Under the pieces are notes generated by a model. The model saw only the letters and a list, made by a program, of their open reading frames with translations. It did not search any database and was not told the origin of the DNA. Made by a program: the position numbers and the translations under genes. From Verrucomicrobiota bacterium (GTDB taxonomy: Bacteria; Verrucomicrobiota; Verrucomicrobiia; Opitutales; Opitutaceae), in NCBI GenBank assembly GCA_023446865.1, contig JAEXPL010000195.1, forward strand, positions 1 to 6,548: a DNA stretch of 6,548 nucleotides, read 5' to 3'. The first letter of the stretch is position 1. Each line of letters begins with the position of its first letter. This document shows positions 1 to 5,176 of the stretch, in pieces.

Positions 1-1378
1 CGTTGAAGTCGAGCAGGACCTGGTCGACGCGGCCGTCGGCCCAGAGGAGGCCGAGGCCGTTGGTGATGGTCCAGCCGTGGTTGATGCGGGTCATCGGCAC
101 GAGGTTCTTCGTGCGCAGCTGGGTGAAAAGGGCGTACTGGCCGGACGGATGCCAGGCGATGCCCTGGAGGAGGTTGGCCGCGGGCACGGTGACACGGTCG
201 CGCACGGTGGCGCTGGCGGTGTCGATCACGGTGAGCTCGGACATCGACGGCTTGCGGTCGCCGACGAAGCGCGAGAGGGCGTGGGTGACGACGATGGAGG
301 CGCCGTCGGGCGAGCGGGCGAGGGACCAGGGCGAGCGCGAGGCGCTCAGGCGCGTGATCTCCTTGAGGGAGGTGGTGTCGATGACGGAGATGTTGTCGAT
401 CGAGGTGTTGAGGACGTAGAGGCGCCTGCCCTGCTGGTCGACGATCACGCCGTGCGGCTCGTCGCCGACGGGCAACGTCGAGGCGACCTTGTGCGTGGCC
501 ACATCGACGACGGAGACGGAGTCGTCGAGGCGGTTGGAGACGAAGGCGCGATGGCCGTCGGGAGTGAAGGCGATGTCGTTGGGCTGGCCGCCGACGGGGA
601 TCTCGAGCGTCTTCTTGCGCGAGGCGGTGTCGATCACGACGACGGAGGCGGAGGCCTCGCAGGCGACCCAGAGTTCGCGGCCGTCGGGCGTGAGGGTGAG
701 ATTGAGCGGGTTCTTGTAGGCGAGCTCGGCCGCGGCGGCGGTGGGCGCCGGTGCGGGCTCAGCGGAGACGGCCGGCGCGGCGGGCGGCGGGCTCACGGGC
801 TGGCCCGGCTTCGGGGTGGGGTGCGCGATGGCGTCCCAGGCGGCGTCGAGGTCGAAGGGCTTCCGTTTGAGGACGGCGTCGTGGGAGCCCTTGGGACGAT
901 GGCAGGTGCGGCAGTCCTCCTTGCTCATCATCTTGAGACCGGAGTTACGCGCCTTCTTGGGGTCGCTCATGACCGCGACCGAGGCGTACTCGCTGCCGGC
1001 CCCGTGACAGGCTTCGCATTGCAGGCCGTCCTCGAGTCGGAACTCGGGCATTTTTTCCCACTCCTCCGCCTCCGAGGCGGTGGCGTGGCAACCGAGGCAC
1101 ATGCGCAGCTTGTACGGGTCGCCGACCAAGCCGCTGAGGCGAACGATCTCCTTCGATTCGGGCTTGGCGAGCGAGGCGTAGGCCTTGGCGTGGGCGGTGA
1201 GCTTCCACTTGGCGAACTGGTGGCCGGTCTCCGGGCCGTCGTGACAGGACGCGCAGGCTTGGACACCGATGTAGAGCGGGTCCTTGGCGGGTTTCTTGTA
1301 ATATTCCTCGGCGCGGAGGAGCGGGGCGGCAGCCAGGACGAGGGCCAGGGCCGAAACGGGTGTTGCGTGGCGGATCAT
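1..1378 (-). CDS. Tetraheme cytochrome c554-like / YVTN beta-propeller fusion protein (C-terminus cut by window edge)
   Basis: An exported multiheme cytochrome fused to a beta-propeller, probably carrying or relaying electrons outside the cytoplasm. The start at 1378 is followed by a short basic N-terminus and a hydrophobic stretch (about residues 7-21), with likely cleavage near A23. Four CXXCH heme sites follow: CASCH 42-46, CLGCH 94-98, CEACH 121-125 and CRTCH 156-160. The spacing and the GHQFAKWKLTAHAKA segment after the first site match cytochrome c554-type domains. A Pro/Ala-rich linker (about 187-217) leads into YVTN-type repeats from about 221, with TPDGRELWVA, TPDGHRAFVSN and repeated VVID/SVID strands. 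The frame is still open at residue 459, so the C-terminus is unknown. The gene begins 18 bases after the ASPIC-UnbV stop, with no Shine-Dalgarno motif, and is probably the third gene of that operon. Domain calls are firm; the electron partner and substrate are unknown. Confidence 0.93.
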   Translation of the reverse strand, partial: MIRHATPVSALALVLAAAPLLRAEEYYKKPAKDPLYIGVQACASCHDGPETGHQFAKWKLTAHAKAYASLAKPESKEIVRLSGLVGDPYKLRMCLGCHATASEAEEWEKMPEFRLEDGLQCEACHGAGSEYASVAVMSDPKKARNSGLKMMSKEDCRTCHRPKGSHDAVLKRKPFDLDAAWDAIAHPTPKPGQPVSPPPAAPAVSAEPAPAPTAAAAELAYKNPLNLTLTPDGRELWVACEASASVVVIDTASRKKTLEIPVGGQPNDIAFTPDGHRAFVSNRLDDSVSVVDVATHKVASTLPVGDEPHGVIVDQQGRRLYVLNTSIDNISVIDTTSLKEITRLSASRSPWSLARSPDGASIVVTHALSRFVGDRKPSMSELTVIDTASATVRDRVTVPAANLLQGIAWHPSGQYALFTQLRTKNLVPMTRINHGWTITNGLGLLWADGRVDQVLLDFN

Positions 1379-1396
1379 GTTGCGGGGCCGGAGAGG

Positions 1397-3046
1397 TTAT
1401 TTGGCGGGAGCGGCCGTGACCTTGAGAATCTGGTTCGCCTTCACGTCGGTGAGGACCTGCTTGGTGCCGTCGGGCCAGGTGATCTCGACGGACGCGGCGG
1501 TGTCGGCGGCGCCGAGGCCGAAATTCGGCCGCGGGTCGTTGGAGACGAGGTAGCCGTTCACGCCAAGGACGGGCTGGACCATCGTGCGGCCCTCGGCCTT
1601 GACGGTGACGGTGGCGCCCAGGGCAACCATGCCGGTGTCGGCGCGGAGGGGGACGACGGTGAGCCAGCGGTGGCTGTGCGGGCTGTCGTTGCGCAGCAGG
1701 CGGGGCTGGCTCTCGATGACGTTCATGAGGATGTCGAGGTCGCCGTCGTTGTCGAAATCGATGCAGGCGGCGCCGCGGCCGACGAACTTCTGGGCGAAGA
1801 AGTCGCCGGACTTGCCGCTCATGTCGATGAAGTGCCCCTGGCCGTCGTTGCGGGCGAGGGTGGCTTCCTCGATGTAGAGATGGTGGGCGTCGCCGTTGGC
1901 GATGAAGAGGTCGACGAAGCCGTCGTGGTCGTAGTCGTTGAGCAGGCCGCCCCAGCCGATGTACTGGCCGCAGAGGAGCGCGACGCCCGACTGCGCGGTG
2001 ACGTCGGTGAAGAAGCCCTGCTTGGTCTGGAGCATGAGCGAGCTGTAGCCCATGTCGGGCACGAGGATGTCGAGCAGGCCGTTGCGATCGACATCGGCCA
2101 CGTAGGGGCCCATCGAAGACACGCCCTGGCCGCCCTCGCCGAAGGCGGTGCCGGTCTCGACGCCCATGTCGGTGAAGTGGCCTTTGCCGTCGTTGATCCA
2201 GAGGTTGTTGGCCATGGCGTCGTTGGTGACGTAGAGGTCGGTGTCGCCATCGGCGTCGATGTCGACCGCGACCGCGCCCATGCCGCGGCCGGTGGGCTCC
2301 CAGAGACCGGTTTCCTTGGTCACGTCGGTGAAGGTGCCGTCGCCGTTGTTGCGGAAGAGCTGGTCGGGCTGGCCCGGGTAGGAGAGCGGGCCGGGGAAGC
2401 CGTCGGCCTTGTAGTAGGCGCCGGTGCGCTGGAACTCGCCCTTGTCGTACTCGAGGTAGTGGACGACGAAGAGGTCGAGGCGGCCGTCGCCGTTGTAGTC
2501 GATCCACGGAGCCGAGAGGGCCCAGCCGGGGCTGGCCACGCCGGCCTGTTCGGTGATGTCGGTGAAGGTGCCGTCGCCGTTGTTGCGGTAGAGCTGGCTG
2601 TGGCCGTAGTTGCAGACGTAGAGGTCGAGGTCGCCGTCGTTGTCGAAATCGGCGGCGGAGGCGGCCATGCCGTAGCCGTCGGCCAGACCGCCGACGCCGG
2701 CCTTGGCGGTGACGTCGGTGAAGGTGCCGTCGCCGTTGTTGCGGTAGAGGGCGTTCTGGAGCTTGCCCTTCAGCGAGCGGCCGCGGTTGTCGCTGATATC
2801 CGGATGCCAGCGACCGTTGACGAAGTAGATGTCCTGGAAGCCGTCCTTGTCGTAGTCGAAGACGCAGCAGCCGGGGCCGGTGGCCTCGACGATGTTGGTC
2901 ATGTCGAGGTCGCCGACGTTGTGCTTGAAGGTGAGGCCGGCGGCGTCGGTGATGTCGGTGAAGGTGGGCCAGACGGTGTCGGCGGCGGCCGGCAGCGCGG
3001 CGGCGAGCAGCAGGGCGGCCAGAGTCGGGTGGGGCGAGGTTTTCAT
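1397..3046 (-). CDS. Exported FG-GAP/VCBS-repeat protein with C-terminal ASPIC/UnbV domain (CRTAC1-like)
   Basis: A complete 549-residue exported beta-propeller protein of the CRTAC1-like ASPIC/UnbV group. Residues 1-22 form a Sec signal peptide (MKTSPHP, then Ala/Leu-rich, ending AAA). Seven acidic Ca-binding-type loops mark the propeller: 64-72, 133-141, 183-191, 262-270, 318-326, 371-379 and 430-438 (for example DFDNDGDLD). RNNGDGTFTD recurs at 102, 154 and 232. The ASPIC/UnbV domain covers about 470-545, with NGYLVSND, FGLG and ITWPDG. The start at 3046 is chosen because its ATG overlaps the TGA of the HzsA-like gene (ATGA), it begins directly at the signal peptide, and upstream in-frame sequence lies inside that gene and is Pro/Arg-rich. 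No Shine-Dalgarno motif is seen, so coupled translation is likely. There is no heme motif; vicinal cysteines C60-C61 sit just before the first loop. The biochemical role of this family is not established, and scaffold or ligand binding is inferred. Confidence 0.95.
   Translation of the reverse strand: MKTSPHPTLAALLLAAALPAAADTVWPTFTDITDAAGLTFKHNVGDLDMTNIVEATGPGCCVFDYDKDGFQDIYFVNGRWHPDISDNRGRSLKGKLQNALYRNNGDGTFTDVTAKAGVGGLADGYGMAASAADFDNDGDLDLYVCNYGHSQLYRNNGDGTFTDITEQAGVASPGWALSAPWIDYNGDGRLDLFVVHYLEYDKGEFQRTGAYYKADGFPGPLSYPGQPDQLFRNNGDGTFTDVTKETGLWEPTGRGMGAVAVDIDADGDTDLYVTNDAMANNLWINDGKGHFTDMGVETGTAFGEGGQGVSSMGPYVADVDRNGLLDILVPDMGYSSLMLQTKQGFFTDVTAQSGVALLCGQYIGWGGLLNDYDHDGFVDLFIANGDAHHLYIEEATLARNDGQGHFIDMSGKSGDFFAQKFVGRGAACIDFDNDGDLDILMNVIESQPRLLRNDSPHSHRWLTVVPLRADTGMVALGATVTVKAEGRTMVQPVLGVNGYLVSNDPRPNFGLGAADTAASVEITWPDGTKQVLTDVKANQILKVTAAPAK
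2324..2354 (-). repeat. 31-bp exact repeat, copy 1, inside the complete ASPIC-UnbV gene
   Basis: This 31-base segment is identical to those at 2558-2588 and 2714-2744. On the minus strand it encodes the propeller-blade motif RNNGDGTFTD at residues 232-241. The copies lie 234 and 156 bases apart, whole multiples of 78. Confidence 0.85.
2558..2588 (-). repeat. 31-bp exact repeat, copy 2, inside the complete ASPIC-UnbV gene
   Basis: Identical in all 31 bases to the copies at 2324-2354 and 2714-2744. It encodes RNNGDGTFTD at residues 154-163. Identity with copy 3 continues a few bases further, through the preceding Tyr codon. Confidence 0.85.
2714..2744 (-). repeat. 31-bp exact repeat, copy 3, inside the complete ASPIC-UnbV gene
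   Basis: Third identical 31-base copy, encoding RNNGDGTFTD at residues 102-111. A degenerate fourth relative, sharing only the 16 bases GATGTCGGTGAAGGTG as read on the plus strand, lies at 2951-2966 and encodes the TFTDIT of the first blade. Confidence 0.85.
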
Positions 3047-5055
3047 TTCGACGGGGTCGCGGGGGTGGAGTCGGTGGTGGCGGCGGGCGCATCGAACTGC
3101 GCGCCGAGGTCGATCCAAAGCAGGACGGTCTTGAGCTCCTCGGCGCCGAGCTGGGGCACTTCGCCGGTCTGCGGGTTGGGGCGGTGCTTCACCTTCGCGT
3201 TCATGGCCTTGGCGGACGGGTCCCACGGGCGGGAGGTGTTCTCCCCGAGCAGGACCCACGCGAGGCGGCTGGTGCGGGCGCGGCCGGCGTCGACGTACTT
3301 GCCCACGGCCGGGCCGATATCGGCCGGGCGCACGGTGTTGGTGGCGGGCGCGGTGAGGGTCTCGAACGCCTTGCGGAGATCGGACTCGCTCGGGACGGCG
3401 GCGGAGAGCGGCAGGCTCATCGGCGCCATCACGCTGCCGTGGCACTGGGCGGTGGCGCAGGACTTCTGGAGGATCGGCACGACATCGCGCAGGAAGGTGA
3501 CGCTGCGGCGCTGCTCGGGCGGTGTGAGCACCTGGTTCGGAAGGCGGCGGAGTGCCTGGACGTACTCGTTCTCCGGAACGAGCTCGGGGTCCTCGTGGCA
3601 GCCGATGCAACCGCGGTTCTCCTTCGGCTTCAGCCAGACCCAGCCGCAGGTGCCAAGCGCGAGACCGCGCTCGTCGAGGGTCTGGAGGAGCAGGGGGGTG
3701 TCGGCGGGCAGGACGACGTTGAACGAACCGTCGGACTCGACCGGCGCCTCGCCGACGACGCGGCGCGGCACGAGGCCGTTGGTGGCGGTGCCGGACTGGG
3801 CCGCGATTCCCTCCAGAAAACGGATGCGCTTCACCCCGCCCGGCTTGAGGCCGCCGGCGCGGGCGGCGTCGGTGGTGTAGCAGTTCAGGCCGTAGAGCGC
3901 CGCGGCAGTGTCGGCGGCCGTGACGACGGTCGAGTGGCCGTCGGGCTGCTTGCGCGGGGCGAGGAGGGTGGCCTGCACGTCGTGGAACTTCGGATCGTCG
4001 AAGACCGGTTCGCCGCGGCCGGAATCGGCGTCGAAGCGGACGACCGCGCAGGAGCCCGCGCCGGTCGCGGGGCGGCGGGAGACGAGGAGTTGGTTGCCGC
4101 GCAGCGGGGCGGGGTGGAGGTAGCGGACGGCGGCGTCGGTGGTGAGCGGCCGGTAGGTGACGTGCGGGCGACGTTGCTCGACGGCGGCGAGCTGGCCGGA
4201 GCCGTCGGCGGCGGGCTCGGCGGATTCGACGAAAACCACCAGACCCTGTTCGGTGGCGCAGGGCATGTGCTGAAAACGGGCGCCGCGCTCGGCGCCGTAG
4301 AGCTCGTTGTCGGCGCCCTCGATGTGGACGGCGAAGAGGCTCGTCCGGCGCACGGTGTCACCCGCCTCGTACGCGCCGCGCTCGGTGGAGTAGAGCACGC
4401 GACCGTCGGCGGTCTGGAACGGATCGAGGTTGTTGGCGTGGTTGAAGGTGAGACGGCGGACCTCGCCGCCCTCGAGCTTGATGTTGTAGAGGTTCCAGGG
4501 ACCGGCGGCGCCGTTGGCACCGATCTCGCGGGCGACGAAGACGGTCGTGAACCACGGCTTCGGCGAATCGAGGGTGAAGAGCGTGGAGACGTGGATGGCG
4601 TTGCGCGCCTCGAGGTTCTCCGGGGTGACCGGGCGGAGGTTCTTGCCGTCGACGCCGATCTCCCAGATGCGCCAGCGGTCGCCGGCGGCCTTGCGTCCGG
4701 AGAATAGGATACGCTGGCCGTCGAAGGAGACGTTGGGGTCGCAGGCGGAGTCGAACCCTTCGGAGAGCACGCGGGTCTGGCCGTCGGGGGCGACCACCAC
4801 GATCCGGGCGCCGGCGAACCAATCGGCGCGGGCGAGGCCGGCGGCGGGGACCGTCTGCGCGACGGGCACCTGAGTGAGCACGAGCGGCTGGTCGAGGCCG
4901 GTTTTGGGGGCGGCGATGGCGCCGAGGGCGGCGAAGGTGAATGCGGCGAGGCCACCGAGGAGAGCGCGACCGTTCTGGACGGCCTGGCGGCGGGAGCGGG
5001 CGGGTTGCGGGTGCACGTGTTGCGCGGTGGGATTGACGCAGGGTTGCGGGGGCAT
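3043..5055 (-). CDS. Hydrazine synthase alpha-subunit-like di-heme cytochrome c (HzsA-like family)
   Basis: A complete 670-residue exported protein resembling the alpha-subunit family of hydrazine synthase, which also contains many uncharacterised proteins from non-anammox bacteria. An Arg-containing N-region is followed by a hydrophobic segment (about 32-48) ending AIAA, consistent with Sec export. TolB/PD40-like propeller strands follow, such as DPNVSFDGQRILFSG at 106-120 and DPFQTADGRVLYSTE at 211-225. Residues 437-487 carry the family signature: a DGSFNVVLPADTPLLLQTLD stretch, then an Arg-Gly-CIGCHED heme site (CXXCH 483-487). A second heme site, CATAQCH at 533-539, has CX4CH spacing, with M543 and M546 as possible axial ligands. 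The C-terminal LLWIDLGAQF is typical of planctomycete-type cytochrome domains. It is shorter than the anammox subunit (about 800 residues). The stop overlaps the next gene's start. I assign family membership only; hydrazine chemistry is not implied. Confidence 0.9.
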   Translation of the reverse strand: MPPQPCVNPTAQHVHPQPARSRRQAVQNGRALLGGLAAFTFAALGAIAAPKTGLDQPLVLTQVPVAQTVPAAGLARADWFAGARIVVVAPDGQTRVLSEGFDSACDPNVSFDGQRILFSGRKAAGDRWRIWEIGVDGKNLRPVTPENLEARNAIHVSTLFTLDSPKPWFTTVFVAREIGANGAAGPWNLYNIKLEGGEVRRLTFNHANNLDPFQTADGRVLYSTERGAYEAGDTVRRTSLFAVHIEGADNELYGAERGARFQHMPCATEQGLVVFVESAEPAADGSGQLAAVEQRRPHVTYRPLTTDAAVRYLHPAPLRGNQLLVSRRPATGAGSCAVVRFDADSGRGEPVFDDPKFHDVQATLLAPRKQPDGHSTVVTAADTAAALYGLNCYTTDAARAGGLKPGGVKRIRFLEGIAAQSGTATNGLVPRRVVGEAPVESDGSFNVVLPADTPLLLQTLDERGLALGTCGWVWLKPKENRGCIGCHEDPELVPENEYVQALRRLPNQVLTPPEQRRSVTFLRDVVPILQKSCATAQCHGSVMAPMSLPLSAAVPSESDLRKAFETLTAPATNTVRPADIGPAVGKYVDAGRARTSRLAWVLLGENTSRPWDPSAKAMNAKVKHRPNPQTGEVPQLGAEELKTVLLWIDLGAQFDAPAATTDSTPATPSK

Positions 5056-5068
5056 CGGGGGATTTTGG

Positions 5069-5103
5069 AAAATAGAAGAACCCGAAGGCTAGAAGAATTC
5101 GGG
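5069..5103 (-). terminator. Short hairpin with T-rich tail in the leader of the HzsA-like gene
   Basis: On the minus strand a 6-bp stem CCCGAA / TTCGGG (5081-5103, 11-base loop) is followed directly by TTCTTCTATTTT (5069-5080). The arrangement looks like a weak intrinsic terminator. It ends only 13 bases before the HzsA-like ATG, so it could end upstream transcripts or act as an attenuator. The stem is short and the loop long, which limits confidence. Confidence 0.35.
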
Positions 5104-5126
5104 GGATTACTGATCTTCATCAAGGC

Positions 5127-5158
5127 TTCCGCGGGGAGGCGCGACAGGCCCCGCGGAA
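5127..5158 (-). terminator. Perfect 10-bp hairpin after the upstream ASPIC-UnbV gene, candidate terminator
   Basis: Arms TTCCGCGGGG (5127-5136) and CCCCGCGGAA (5149-5158) are perfect complements around a 12-base loop. The hairpin begins 18 bases downstream of the stop codon at 5177, where a terminator for that gene would sit. Read on the minus strand, the bases after the stem (GCCTTGATGA) lack a good T-run, so it may be a transcript-end stabiliser or a Rho-assisted terminator rather than a classical intrinsic one. Confidence 0.5.
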
Positions 5159-5176
5159 CACCGTTGCCAGCGCCGA

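Larger units (their letters stand above)
5056..5176. other. Intergenic region holding the likely transcript boundary of the three-gene HzsA-like operon
   Basis: This is the only real gap in the window, and the part at 5061-5100 is clearly more A+T-rich than the flanking genes. It contains the two hairpins listed separately and an interrupted palindrome ATTTTGGAAAAT at 5062-5073. No Shine-Dalgarno sequence precedes the ATG at 5055. A promoter for the downstream operon would be expected here, but I could not identify convincing -35/-10 boxes. Confidence 0.55.

Noticed and set aside
1051..1056. A run of six T residues as a possible terminator tail
   Set aside because: It is inside the cytochrome coding region (the Glu-Lys-Met codons on the minus strand) and no stable hairpin adjoins it.
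945..3092. A 715-codon minus-strand frame across the complete ASPIC-UnbV gene
   Set aside because: It is an out-of-frame reading of that gene, extremely Arg/Pro/His-rich, and it would erase the clear signal peptide, Ca-type loops and ASPIC domain seen in the chosen frame.
3047..3610. An upstream ATG at 3610 for the complete ASPIC-UnbV gene (737 residues)
   Set aside because: The added 188 residues lie inside the HzsA-like gene, are Pro/Arg-rich and lack domains, whereas the ATG at 3046 begins directly at a signal peptide and overlaps the preceding stop.
77..3880. A 1267-codon open frame on the plus strand
   Set aside because: It runs antisense across three well-supported minus-strand genes. 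Its translation is a monotonous Gly/Val/Ala/Asp/Glu mixture with no recognisable domain, as expected from the complement of high-G+C genes encoding repeated acidic motifs.
3184..4707. A 507-codon open frame on the plus strand
   Set aside because: It lies wholly antisense to the HzsA-like gene and has low-complexity Gly/Ala/Val/Glu composition with no motif.
4982..5002. A Tat signal in the HzsA-like protein (RSRRQAV)
   Set aside because: Two arginines precede the hydrophobic segment, but the residues after them do not fit the twin-arginine consensus, and c-type cytochromes are normally exported unfolded by Sec.
5069..5123. Sigma-70-like promoter boxes for the HzsA-like operon (TTGATG about 5118-5123; TATTTT about 5069-5074)
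   Set aside because: TTGATG has no acceptable -10 at 17 bases (GAATTC is poor), and TATTTT pairs only with a weak TTCTTC, so neither is convincing.
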